DNA of 31,670 nucleotides from Flammula alnicola. Its lineage: Eukaryota; Basidiomycota; Agaricomycetes; Agaricales; Strophariaceae. Below the pieces are notes generated by a model. That model was not told the DNA's origin and did no database searches. It saw nothing but the letters and a program-made list of their open reading frames with translations. Positions 1 through 11,746 of this stretch are shown here, in pieces (position 1 is the first letter of the stretch; each line of letters opens with the position of its first letter). The stretch covers positions 1 through 31,670 of the forward strand of contig JADNRV010000466.1 of assembly GCA_015499995.1 (NCBI GenBank), given 5' to 3'. Both the position numbers and the translations under genes were made by a program.

Positions 1-2002
1 TGTCTGACCATGACCATGCGCTGCTTGATCCTCGCATACGATCGGAGGTGATCCATGCATGAAGGAGCCAGGCTGTGGTTCGTAGTAGCCGGGAGGGGCA
101 ATAATGCTCCGAGATGGAGGGATCTAGAAGACCCAAGGAGTCCACGATAGGGGTGTCCACGATGGAGGAGTCCACGATAGTGAGTACTATGGTCATTAAA
201 CGTTACGCCGTTGAACGTTGAGCTCCTAAACCTGACAGGTCCTAGAAAGGGCGCAAGTCCGGAGTGTTCCTTTAGTGTTGACGCATTTCTATTAAAACAG
301 ATCGTCGAGGATCCGCGGGTTATTCCAACATTCTTCAAGCTCCAAGCTCTTGAACCACAGTCAGGTATTATTTTTATTGGACCTTTGAGTTCGAAGAAGA
401 CTTACACATTGCGTTCAGTTACTGCGTCTCTGTCGGCCTCCCGGCGAGGAGCTTAATGCGGTCGGTATATCCTTATGATGTCAGGGGCTGTTGAAGGCGT
501 CGGCGAGTCGACAAAAGCCAGAGTATATCTAGGGATCTGAGAGCAAAGTTTACCACAGGTGGACGTGCAATCATGGAGAAAGTGGCGCATATCAGAAGAT
601 GCCAGTCAACATGGTCAACCATGTGCCGATTCTCTTCCAAAACTCCCTCTGCCCCATCAGGCTAGGTCGTCAACAATTCCTAGCTGACCTACGGTCGAGT
701 AGGCAACAAACCACCTTGCATTAAGCCCCTCTAGTCGACATGCATTTCCTTCCTTGGCCTATGACTCAAGCCAGGTCATCCCATGCCTTTCCACAAGGTA
801 AATCACAATCGCGCTATTCATATAATGGGTGGAATCTGCAATTGACCAATCCAGATGTAAAAGGGGCCAAGCACAAGCATACTGCGACTTACCCAAGGTA
901 CCCGAATCCTCCGCCTTGTAAGACAACGTGAGTTTCTCATTGTCTGATCCATCGCAAAGGTCCCTCTAATGGTTTTCAACTTTCTAGGGGTGCTCGCTGT
1001 TGTGTTTTTAGGCATTCCAAAAGAAATTCGACCCATCGTCATGGAATTCAAGTTGTGGGGCGACTTGGAAGCGAAGTTGATTACAAGTCCAGCATTATGC
1101 CGCGACGAACGTCAGGGTTGCGTACGGTTTAACGTACCAGTTCGAGGATCCTGTATATGAAGACCGCATCGCGATGAGAAAGTTGGGTTCTTTGGTCAGA
1201 AAAAACCCGATTCTCGTTGCTTTTTCGGGCATACCTGCAACATTTCGTCTCCAAGGGGCATTTCCCCTGAATTTCGAGCTCAGCCGTTTCCTGCCTTTCT
1301 ACAGATGGGTCCAGCACATGTCGAGGCGAAGGCTAAGGTCAAGCTAGCCCTTTCAAACCAACGGCATGCTGGGGGCAGGTTTGAATCCTTGCGACCTTAC
1401 ATAAGTGATGCGTCTGATGAAAGTGAAGTTCTTCTTTTATTGTCTGTTCGTCCAAGCGCTGACGCTGAATTTGAGTGCAGCTCGAGGAAGTTGTGTTGGT
1501 CGAAGATACAGAATTCGTAAGAATGAAACCATTCAGACACGTCCTTGTTGTGGCATGTGGGGGCCAGAATGATCTGCATTCGCTGACCCCTCTCTGTGTC
1601 AAAGAAGCTCGCACCCGACCGCCATGGCCAGCAATAAAAACCAAGCCGCATCGGCTGCAAGACCGTGCGATATCTGCAGTGCGTCTTGCCTTCGTGAAAT
1701 ATGAAAATGAGAACGGATATTGCAAATGAGTTGGAGGAGAACGCGAGACATCACCTTGGCTTCGCGTCCGGGACCCCAACCCGAAGGTATCCTTGATATG
1801 GTCGAACTCATAAGTAGTCGTAAGTGTACGAGCAACTCATTTAATTTTATTTAAACGCCAAATGACCACCAGATTAATTTAATTGGGAAATCTAGATGTA
1901 CGCTAGGACCACCATCGTCGAAGAATATCAAAACACTTCACTATTTAGTACTGTTCGCTAACACAAGAAACGACTAATAACCTTCCCTCCCGGCCTATGA
2001 TA
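1..2002. other. Stretch without a supported gene
   Basis: I find no convincing gene here on either strand. Open frames are short, lack family motifs and cannot be joined across good splice sites. The longest suggestive piece is an open frame on the plus strand at about 1081-1350 that has no start codon and no recognised motif. A plausible GT...AG pair lies at about 930-987, but the joined product is not recognisable. The stretch may be intergenic DNA, eroded gene remains or untranslated regions. It lies downstream of the secreted-protein gene that ends at 2003. Confidence 0.5.
137..181. repeat. Tandem repeat, 3 x 15 bp
   Basis: Three head-to-tail units of 15 bp share the core GTCCACGAT. Units begin at about 137, 152 and 167; the outer two match best (GGAGTCCACGATAG) and the middle one differs at a few bases. 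The period is a multiple of three, so it would keep a reading frame if coding, but no gene is supported around it. Confidence 0.8.
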
Positions 2003-2921
2003 TCACTGACAGGATGTCTCGAACACAGTGGCATTGATAGGCCCTGGTATTATATTGAAGAAACGCGTCGTTGCGAACGTGCGGAGTGTGTCCGAAGCAG
2101 CGAAATCGAATCTGACAAGGGTGTTGCCCGAGTCCAAAAAGAAGGTTACTTGAAGGCTGTCCCCCATCTTTATGTCATTGAGTGAGCTTCCGCACCCAGA
2201 GTCAAACGGAAAAGGTACTCACAGAAAATGTCCAGGCGTCGACCGGTCCGTATAAGTCGTCAGTCTGTATGCCCGCAAAAACTGCATTTGACTTGGACAA
2301 GAAATCCTCCGGAAAAAGCAGGACGAATGGCGCTACGCTACGTAGATGCCGTATCAGAGAATATAGAGAAATCGTTTTAGAAATTGTGAACCAACAAAAA
2401 GGAAGAACAAGTTGGCTGGGTTACACCACCATTGAAGGAGATAATAAAGTTGGCAACCTGAGTCCCGCTGGCCGTGGTATTGCTAAAATCGAACATGCTT
2501 GCTTCCAGAACGCCATCGCCGGCACCGTCAACTCGAATCTTCTGCTGGCTCGGGCTGACATACATCTATGAAAAGTTAAATAACTCCATACAACATGAAT
2601 GTGACGCTCACAAAGCCGCTTATTATGTGGTTGTTGATGTTGACGTCGAATTTATGCTGCAAGCAGTAAAATCGTCTATTGAAAAAATATACGTATGAGA
2701 AATGGAACGGGCCCGGGTACCTGCATGTAGTTCGCTCGGAATTCCGACTGGATGTTTGGAGGCGTAGGAGTGACGAAGACCGAGGAGTAGAATTTTTGTG
2801 TCAGAGGAAATGCCTGAGTAATATTCGAGCTTCCATTGATTGTATTCTGAGCCAGGCAGAGAGCCTGACGCTCGGGGAATATAAAGAAAAGAAAGAAAAT
2901 ACGCGTGAATTCAAATAACAT
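2003..2921 (-). CDS. Secreted protein of unknown function, basidiomycete family
   Basis: Five exons on the minus strand (2721-2921, 2612-2656, 2396-2565, 2223-2337, 2003-2167) join in phase through introns of 64, 46, 58 and 55 nt to give 231 aa. The start at 2921 is preferred over an in-frame ATG at 3011 because it gives a signal peptide: a hydrophobic stretch (FTRIFFLFFIF) ending near CLA. Several NxS/T glycosylation sequons follow (NGS, NIT, NTT). Segments such as SPSQQKIRVDGAGDGVLEAS, FPEDFLSKSNAVFAGIQTDD and TTRFFNIIPGPINATVFET resemble, from memory, a lineage-restricted family of secreted Agaricomycete proteins with no known function. I cannot name a domain. The protein probably goes to the cell surface or medium. 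The exon structure is well supported by five phase-compatible junctions; the function is open. Confidence 0.8.
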
Positions 2922-4091
2922 GGAGCGCACGGCCTGGACTGAAGAATTGTTTAAAAGCAGCGTATCTGTATTGGCTTGCCCTCTTATACTCCTGGACATC
3001 GGATGCTTCATGCTAGATAATGATCAAGCGTAACGACAGCCTGAGGCCACGGTGAGTGAACACCGCATGCGCAGTAGCGCTCTCGCAAGTGTCAACGCCA
3101 AAAACGAGCGACAGGCTAATTTTTCTTTGTAAAACAGTGTCTGACATCGGGCGCAGCATTCCCCCACTTCAACGTGAATCGCAGGGTTATTAGAGACAGC
3201 AGAATTCCAGCATCCAGTAATAGTGTTAGTCCGTCAGAAACGTGCTGCGGTGAAAATGTGCCAGTGCCCACGATAGTGCCTACCGTCTTACTCTTTTGCA
3301 GACAGGCTATCCGGGTGCCTATGGCAGAGTTCTTGGCCGTCGCTATTTTTGTCATCTTTGGAGCTGGTTCGTGTCCAATCGGAAGCCGCATAGCAGATTA
3401 GATCTGACAAGATTCTGGGACAAGAAGAAGCCAGGAGATCGAGACACGCATCCATGGACTAGAACTAAGCTCAACAGGTCAAACCGTGCGCAAGTAGTTA
3501 GCTGCGTCGACCTCAAGGCTATGGTCTAGAAAGGATATCACGATGGACATTGCAAGATAATAGTGCCGCAGTCTGTCTTCAGTTCGGAAATGACGTGCGC
3601 TGACGTCGTGCTGCACAATGAACACATCGATGACAATGCGATGAAGGCCCTTGGTGGCCGAGGTTAAGAGTGGTGGCCACTGAAAGTCGTCGGTGTCCGA
3701 ATAATTGTGTCCGATCGTTGTCATGTGGAAGTATTTCGCATTGAATTTCCAAGTGAAGCTGCATATTCAAATTGTACTCGTACAATGTAACGGCTTGTAA
3801 AGGATATATAGAGTAGACGTGTATGATGAGGGCGACATCTAGATATTTACTAGTTATATACAGACTGCATACGGAATACAACAAGGTATGATACTATGCA
3901 AGGAGTCGTCAGGAAGATGGCTGATGTTACAAGATTGTGATGATTCGGATGCGGTGGTGGTGGATACATTGAATGCGTGCCGCGAGGCATAGTCGGTGGG
4001 TCGTGATGTTATATTCCGTCAAGAACGTGTCGCCTGCTAGCAGTGGAAGAAAGAGATGGGGTTGAAGTCGAAAAAGAGCAAGCGAATGGAT
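2922..4091. other. Intergenic stretch with one gene relic
   Basis: Apart from the aquaporin-like fragment annotated separately, I see nothing codable. The left part is the promoter side of the secreted-protein gene. The right part lies downstream of the 210-aa gene that ends at 4092. Confidence 0.5.
3302..3400 (+). pseudogene. Probable relic of an aquaporin (MIP) N-terminal exon
   Basis: After an acceptor-like sequence (CTCTTTTGCAG, ending 3301) the plus strand reads RQAIRVPMAEFLAVAIFVIF and then GAGSC before ending at a stop near 3401. This resembles the start of the first membrane helix of major intrinsic proteins, where fungal aquaglyceroporins carry RxPxAEFxG...FGxGS. No following MIP segments (for example an NPA box) could be found downstream on either strand, so the piece looks like a detached or decayed exon. 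The match is one short segment seen by eye; a chance hydrophobic frame is possible. Confidence 0.4.
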
Positions 4092-4784
4092 CTACGCCTC
4101 AGTCGAGACAGAATCCGAATGGGAAATCGAAGTCGAGATTATATCGCCAAAAACACTGTCGAATTCCTCAAGCGATTTTTGAAATAATTCCTCGTCAAAG
4201 GTTATCCCATCCATAGGTTCTGTGGCCTCCGGGGCAGCAATAGAGGCCTGCAACTCCTGCAACTCTGGGTAAACACTCCAGTTGTCGAAATCCTCCGGGA
4301 TGCCCTCAGGGAAAGCCTCTGCTATGAGTTGATCCAGCTGGGCGATATGCTCAGCGTCGTTGAGAAAGTCACAGTCCATATCGTCCGTTGTCGGAGGGAA
4401 ATGAGATTGAAATAGATCATCGGGCACATCCAGGAAGCCAAAGTCAGGTTCGACATCACTGGAGGGTTGAGTATATTGTGTTGGTGCTACTTCGACAGTA
4501 GGCCTCCTTGAGCGTGCATAATACTCAGGTTGGGTGGGTTTCGTAATCGCCATATCTCGTTCTCTTTCTGCGGATAGTTCGCGCATAAAGGCTTCGAGAT
4601 TCTGTCTGCGAAAGACATGAATAATTAGAAGCGATCCTTACAGAATGCAAATATGATCGACTCACTTTATACCGAGGATTTGGTCCTCCGTAAACTTGGG
4701 TAGGGACGCATTAAGATCAGGGAATGTGGTTTGACGGGGGTAAATGCCTGGTGTGAGGGGAACATATTTAATGCCGAAGGCCAT
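4092..4784 (-). CDS. Acidic protein of unknown function, 210 aa
   Basis: Two exons (4666-4784 and 4092-4605) joined by a 60-nt intron (GTGAGT...TTCGCAG) give 210 aa starting MAFGIKYVPLTPGIY. The start has a favourable context (TCAAAATGG). The N-terminal third is mixed and contains a short charged, potentially helical stretch (EAFMRELSAERERDM). The rest is strongly acidic and rich in D, E, P and S, with hydrophobic residues spaced as in disordered activation-type segments (for example DDLFQSHFPP, ELFQKSLEEFDSVFGD). No DNA-binding or catalytic motif is visible. A transcriptional co-regulator is conceivable but is only inference from composition. Its upstream side faces the inverted-repeat transposon about 1.2 kb away. 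Confidence 0.65.
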
Positions 4785-5985
4785 TTTGAGGGTGATGAAG
4801 AAGGGAGGGGCTTATGCTGTAGTATTTTCACGGACAGATATCGATCGTATTTATACCGGAGATCATCAATGGCGAAAGACTGCAGGCAAGCAAGGCGTAC
4901 CTTTTTGGGCCAACAGTGGTACAGCAATGCGTTTGATAAACAAATGATCGTTTTAAGCTTGACATGCTTGTCAGATCAAAAGATCCTCGGTGAAGATGCG
5001 GAGTCGCCACTCCATTCCTACATCACCACAATGGTCCAAATCCAGTTCAATCGTATTGTTGCCCCAGTAAAAATACCAGGCCCGTGAGATAGTTATGTTC
5101 CCTTGATCTCGATTTGGTGGAGGAAAATAGGCCAATGGCGGCGACCGGCAGGAGTGCTGCATTTTTAGACCAAATGCAGGAATCGTTGGCCTCGTGAAGA
5201 TGACGTTGTTGTATTCAAGCATCCCTGATCCAGCATTCAAGGCCAAAGCACGCTGCCCAAGCAACGTTGCCGCACATAATAAGGAGAGATTAACTGTTGT
5301 TTTAAGCCCGAGCCTTTCTCTGGTGTGGCCACATTTGGAACAATGGCGCGGGGCGTCGAGCTGTGCGGTGCAGGCCTAAGTCTCTGTAACTTGTAACTTG
5401 CAATCACCCATACTATGATGACAATCGACTATGCGATACGATCCTTCGCCAAAGTAAGATGCAGGTACTGCGAGTCGAATGAGTCAAAAGATGTAACAAG
5501 AACATGATGATTCCAGCCAAAGAGCGAGAACAATAAGTAAAAACGTAAACCCACCCAATGGCCGTACCAAGCGGCTTACGGACCAAAGGCTCCTTTTAAA
5601 GGCCATTCCTTTGTAGGTATGTGAAGGCGAACACCATCCAAGACCGTCGACGATAACAATATGTCTGGTCCGACCTCTTGAGGTGAATTATGGTCGTTCA
5701 AGCGAAGTGGCGACCAATGTACCGCGCAGCAACCAAGAAGCAAGAGACACAAAATGAGGTAGACACGGATGCTTTTCTGTCGTGTTCACAGGAGCCGCTC
5801 TCGGAAGGAGATAAGCAGTTTTGGGAGAACTAAATTCAAACTATGTAAAGTCTGACTCAAGAGCCAAATTGAAACCGAAAGGCAGCTTGAAGGCAGCGGC
5901 ATGGAGTATTGTTTGGCAGTAGCCTTACGATTAAAAATGTTACATAATCAATGCTCCGCCTAAACCGTTCCGGATCGGCCGATCC
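4785..5985. other. Upstream region of the 210-aa gene
   Basis: This holds the promoter side of the 210-aa gene and no gene I can support. A minus-strand open frame at about 4971-5264, which extends upstream without an ATG to about 5370, has a hydrophobic stretch (LLCAATLLGQRALAL) but no family motif and no phase-consistent continuation. The last bases before the transposon include a perfect 14-bp palindrome, GGATCGGCCGATCC, at 5972-5985. Confidence 0.5.
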
Positions 5986-5988
5986 TTA
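5986..5988. repeat. Left target-site duplication TTA
   Basis: TTA directly precedes the left terminal inverted repeat and is matched by TTA at 7174-7176 directly after the right one. A 3-bp TTA duplication is known for PIF/Harbinger elements and is also compatible with 3-bp duplications of CACTA elements. Confidence 0.7.
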
Positions 5989-6314
5989 CACGGCGGACAT
6001 TCAACTGTCAAGTCGGCCGACCGGTTGTCCTGTTAAGTCATACAGAGGTTACCGGCAAGTCATAACCTGTCATGACACAGGTTGACTTGCCGGTCACAGT
6101 GGCCGATGTCACGCTCTTTCTTTTTTTTAATGTTCTCGCCTTATATTCTGTGTATTTAATAGTACTCATGCGTCGTGTTTATTCGAATTCATTCCCTCAC
6201 TATCAATCTACGTATTGTCTTCGCCACTATTTGAATTCACTTTAATCTAATGTTAGCAACTAACAAACATACAAGAAGTACAGAAACTTCCTGCCAAATG
6301 TCAGAACGCAAACG
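5989..6314 (+). repeat. Left terminal inverted repeat (326 bp)
   Basis: This arm is the reverse complement of 6848-7173 with no mismatch found by eye, including an 8-T run at 6121-6128 that is mirrored by 8 A on the right. It contains a near-palindrome at 6051-6094 whose arms read ACCGGCAAGTCA and TGACTTGCCGGT. Confidence 0.95.
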
Positions 6315-6378
6315 CTCGACGGAAAATGTTTTTGAATTCCAATTGTTGTAGCGTTGTGGTTGAGAAATAAGCTCTACT

Positions 6379-6424
6379 CAAGTGACTGCGAGAAAGTTTA
6401 GCAAGTGACTGCGAGAAAGTTTAG
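6379..6424. repeat. Perfect 23-bp direct tandem duplication inside the transposon
   Basis: Two identical 23-bp units lie at 6379-6401 and 6402-6424, each starting CAAGTGACTGCGAGAAAG. They lie in the unique centre, close to the inner edge of the left arm. Confidence 0.9.
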
Positions 6425-6847
6425 AAGACTGAAAAAAACCTGTACATTTTGTGTTTTTCAAACCTACTGCACCCATTCAAATGTATCTCATAGCAAATTT
6501 GAGAAGACAGAAACATGAACAACCCCGAGAAGTGCTCGTGAAAGCTGCTCAGACTGCTATTGCAAAATTGAGGCACGTTCTACCCGACAGCGGTGCATTT
6601 TTGATCTGGTAAGTACTCTTAATTTTCCATCTCTTTTAAACAGGTATCATTGAATGCTTATTTGTTCAAACTCTAGCGCACCCATCCACGAAGCCGACAA
6701 TCACTTAACTGCGCGCGTCTTCGAAGGGGTAGGCGATGGCGCTTATGTAGGCGGCGTACATTTACGTATATCTCGACGACCGCGATCCTACGTTCGAAGC
6801 AAAACAAGAACTCGATGATCATTGATGGCGACGTCAAGTTTAGTAAA

Positions 6848-7173
6848 CGTTTGCGTTCTGACATTTGGCAGGAAGTTTCTGTACTTCTTGTATGTTTGTT
6901 AGTTGCTAACATTAGATTAAAGTGAATTCAAATAGTGGCGAAGACAATACGTAGATTGATAGTGAGGGAATGAATTCGAATAAACACGACGCATGAGTAC
7001 TATTAAATACACAGAATATAAGGCGAGAACATTAAAAAAAAGAAAGAGCGTGACATCGGCCACTGTGACCGGCAAGTCAACCTGTGTCATGACAGGTTAT
7101 GACTTGCCGGTAACCTCTGTATGACTTAACAGGACAACCGGTCGGCCGACTTGACAGTTGAATGTCCGCCGTG
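6848..7173 (-). repeat. Right terminal inverted repeat (326 bp)
   Basis: This is the mirror copy of 5989-6314, ending ...CCGCCGTG, followed by TTA. Subterminal near-palindrome and homopolymer runs are preserved exactly. Confidence 0.95.
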
Positions 7174-7644
7174 TTACCTTTCAGAACGCGTAAACGCGCC
7201 GGATTGTGTTTCAACACGCTTGCCATTGGCAAAATGTCGCGAAGATGCCCCAAGCCAACTTCTCTTCGCCCATTACACAAGGTGATCAATAGCATTTTTC
7301 TTAATACACAGCTATAAAAGCTTCACCTATCACATAGACTGGTCACTGAACGACGGCGAAGTTATTGTGCGTGATCAAGTAAACATCATGCATGGCCACC
7401 TCCACTAGTGGTGCATCTGTGATATCCAGCTGATTCCGATGACCTCGAAGCGCGGCTCGGCAAGCTGATTTGGACACGCGTGTGGTTGACCGTTGCGCTC
7501 AGTGTCAAGAGGGTGCAATCATTCGCCTCATGGGCTTACGTTTCACCTTTGGCAACTTATATACCCGAAGGGCAAGCGTTGCCACCACATTGCTTACTAT
7601 TTCTGCGGTCGCTAGGACTCTCTTTTGCCCAACCATGGACAGCC
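7174..7644. other. Promoter side of the DUF6533 gene
   Basis: This lies between the transposon and the proposed start of the DUF6533 gene. TTA at 7174-7176 is the right target duplication. Open frames at 7470-7812 overlap the start of that gene but show no separate family. The start of the DUF6533 gene could lie further upstream within this stretch. Confidence 0.4.
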
Positions 7645-9364
7645 ATGAGCTCCTACTGCACCGACAAGCAGAGACATGTAGATACATTGGTGGTGAGTTT
7701 TCCTGGCAACATGTGGCAAACCTTTCAGGGACTTGATAATGCTTTGGGATCTGCGTCAGCCGCTGGCCTAGTGGTAGGTCGTTTTCTTCCTGATCAATGC
7801 CCTCGAAACTGATTTTTTCTCCGTTGGCGGAACCCAGTTTTTGTTCTACGATCATATCCTATCCTTCGCCGATGAGGTTGAATACGTCTGGAAGGCGAAA
7901 TGTACCTTCACTAAGTTCCTATTTCTTCTCGTTCGCTATATCGTGCCATGTGCCCTTCTTTTACATATATATCGTACGTCTTTCATGATTAATCGGAGTC
8001 TGCAGCTGACCTAGCAATTTTGGCAGAATTAATTCAATCTACCCGAAACGATGGTGTCGACAAAGTAAGCAGTCTCGTGAAACACCCTTACATTATTCTT
8101 ACTGATTATTTTTTCTCGTGCGCAGTTGTACGCTTCTAACTGTACGGTGGTATTTGTTTTCTTTCCACTGAAGCCTATTTAGTTGTCAAGTGTGGTTCAA
8201 TCTCGCAGTGAGTACTCGATCATTGCGCGCCATGGGCTGGCTTTCTAATTAGTCATTTTACCCTAGGTATGCTTAGGTATACTGTCCATGGGCACCGGGA
8301 ATTGTGTGTTGCAAGTTTATATCTCTCTATGTACTCATAATAAGTCTACGTTTTCAGTCCTGGTTTTATTGCGCCTCTGGATTATTTGGAAGCGGAATAC
8401 ACGCTTAATTCTCTGTACTCTATCACTGTTTGTCCTGGCCCAGGCAAGCGTCATCATCTGCGCGGTCATCGTGCTGGTCAGAGTCAGTCGTAAGTCCGCC
8501 CATTGCATCGACAATAATCAAATCAACCGATTCATCCGAATAATATATTTGTTCTCTTCGTAGCATCGCTATCATTCGATCCAGATTTGAGGTTGTGCAC
8601 GCTTCAGAAGCGTAGCATCTTAGGAGCTTTATATGCACCTCCAGTGAGTTGACTGGAGCTTCTTGACCGTCGTCGCGCCATCTAAAAGCTTCTCAACTTC
8701 ATGTAGGTCGTATTCGACGGCATCGCACTTCTTTCCGTGGTCTGGAATGCCCTGGGTCACCCACGTACTAGCCAGAGTATCCTCGTGCAGTATCTCTGCA
8801 GGGATCGCTTCCTCTACATCCTCGTAAGTCCAATTGTAATCATACCATCCCAACTACACCTCGAAAGTGCGAACTGTCCTGATTGATAATTCCTGATACT
8901 GACCTACGTCCTAACCTCAACAATCAGCTGCTGTTCCGTAAGTCCCATCCTCTATCGATATCGTGATATCTAAGTCTAAGATAACTGATACGAATCATAC
9001 AACTCCACCCACCTCAGTTATGCGATTGGCCAATCTCGCGATAACCCTCTTCGGACCCGTGAGTGGACCCATTCTATTTTCCTCTTTTTGATGGGTCGCG
9101 CTGAATGTGAGGTATCAATTCCAAAGCTCCATATGGTCATTCTGGGGATTTGGTGCGTAGCCTATTTTCACAATCTTGCACATTAACGCCTCTCTTCGCC
9201 CATTCGCATTGTATGCTTGCTGACTGTGGCATTGTGCTATGTATAGTTTCATATGGGCGACGACAACTGTGACCGTCTCCAGGCTCATTCTGGACCTTCG
9301 AAAACATACCAACTTAGAGAAGAAACAGCGGCTCGCAACAGCATCATTTTCATCATCGTTATAG
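7645..9364 (+). CDS. DUF6533 domain multi-pass membrane protein
   Basis: The plus strand carries a chain of exons typical of the Agaricomycete DUF6533 membrane-protein family: FLFYDHILSFADEVEYVWK, then FLLVRYIVPCALLLHIY, LLRLWIIWKRNTRLI, FDGIALLSVVWNALGHPR and FIWATTTVTVSRLILDLRKH. Proposed exons: 7645-7692, 7778-7973, 8027-8064, 8183-8207, 8267-8303, 8358-8489, 8564-8643, 8707-8823, 8928-8937 (10 nt), 9018-9058, 9112-9152, 9247-9364. Most junctions keep phase. The join between 8064 and 8183 does not close in frame, so that part of the model is wrong or the copy carries a small indel. The start (ATG 7645, MSSYCTDKQRHVDTLV) is chosen because its exon joins the next in phase. About six to seven hydrophobic helices are expected. 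Function unknown. Confidence 0.75.
8928..8937 (+). other. 10-nt microexon of the DUF6533 gene
   Basis: CTGCTGTTCC lies between an acceptor (CAATCAG) and a donor (GTAAGT). It is needed to join ...DRFLYIL to MRLANLAITLFGP in phase, giving LLF before that segment. Confidence 0.6.
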
Positions 9365-9934
9365 ATATTAGACACCGTAACTCCTCAACTAAAACGCTTT
9401 CAATTCGATTCCCGCAAGCAGGACTAGCCCATGCATCAAAATCACTTTGTATCAATAATAATATTATAATATCATGCATATATTTATGTGTACGCCGCAT
9501 TGAAGATCTGTTCGTATCCTTCTTGGGTTTGCCACACCTCCAAAAATATATTTATGGGTCGAATGACGTGAAATAGTTTCATCTTGGGCCGCCGTTGGCC
9601 GCCGCAAAGTATTGCAATGCACGCGGTTGTGTGCCGGAATTCGAAATTCGGTTACTTCAAAAAAGGAGATGACAGACGCAAGCCTGAAAGTTGCGACGCT
9701 CAAAATGACAAATGATCGACAAATGATCGATGTCTACGGGACTCATGCAAAATGCATCATGTATGGCAGAATAACTATTTCATTGACCACGTGAACCTGA
9801 GAGGTGATAAAACTGCATGCATGGGAATATTGAAAATGATAGACTGAAAGGAGGAGGACAAGGAGAAACAAGGAACAGGACGAGGTGTCAACCTCGACGC
9901 TGTTCGAAGAGATGCAAACAAATATCGGGTTACT
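9365..9934. other. Convergent intergenic region
   Basis: This holds the 3' flanks of the DUF6533 gene (plus) and CDK1 (minus). It contains a short direct repeat ACAAATGATCG near 9708-9730 and GCCGCC runs near 9590. No gene is seen. Confidence 0.5.

Positions 9935-11746
<1,812 letters not shown>

Larger units (their letters stand above)
5989..7173. mobile_element. Non-autonomous DNA transposon with long terminal inverted repeats
   Basis: The element is 1,185 bp long. Its ends are inverted repeats of 326 bp (5989-6314 and 6848-7173) that match base for base as far as I can read, starting CACGGCGGACATTCAACTG. It is flanked by TTA on both sides. The 533-bp centre (6315-6847) has no transposase frame, so the copy would need an enzyme supplied elsewhere. 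The identical arms suggest recent insertion or gene conversion between arms. The superfamily is unresolved: TTA duplication fits PIF/Harbinger, and the terminal CAC with a 3-bp duplication also fits CACTA-like elements. It sits between the promoter side of the 210-aa gene and the DUF6533 gene and interrupts no gene I can see. Confidence 0.93.

Noticed and set aside
1081..1350. Plus-strand open frame without ATG (contains MRKLGSLVRKNPILVAF)
   Set aside because: It looks protein-like but no start, upstream exon or family could be supported.
1377..1400. tRNA B-box-like sequence GGTTTGAATCC
   Set aside because: No matching A box or acceptor-stem pairing was found upstream or downstream.
1339..1779. 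Minus-strand open frame of 146 codons
   Set aside because: No family motif, no splice partners, and several overlapping frames of similar length exist there.
7974..8005. 32-nt intron in the DUF6533 gene
   Set aside because: A normal 53-nt intron (7974-8026) keeps the same frame, so the very short one is not needed.
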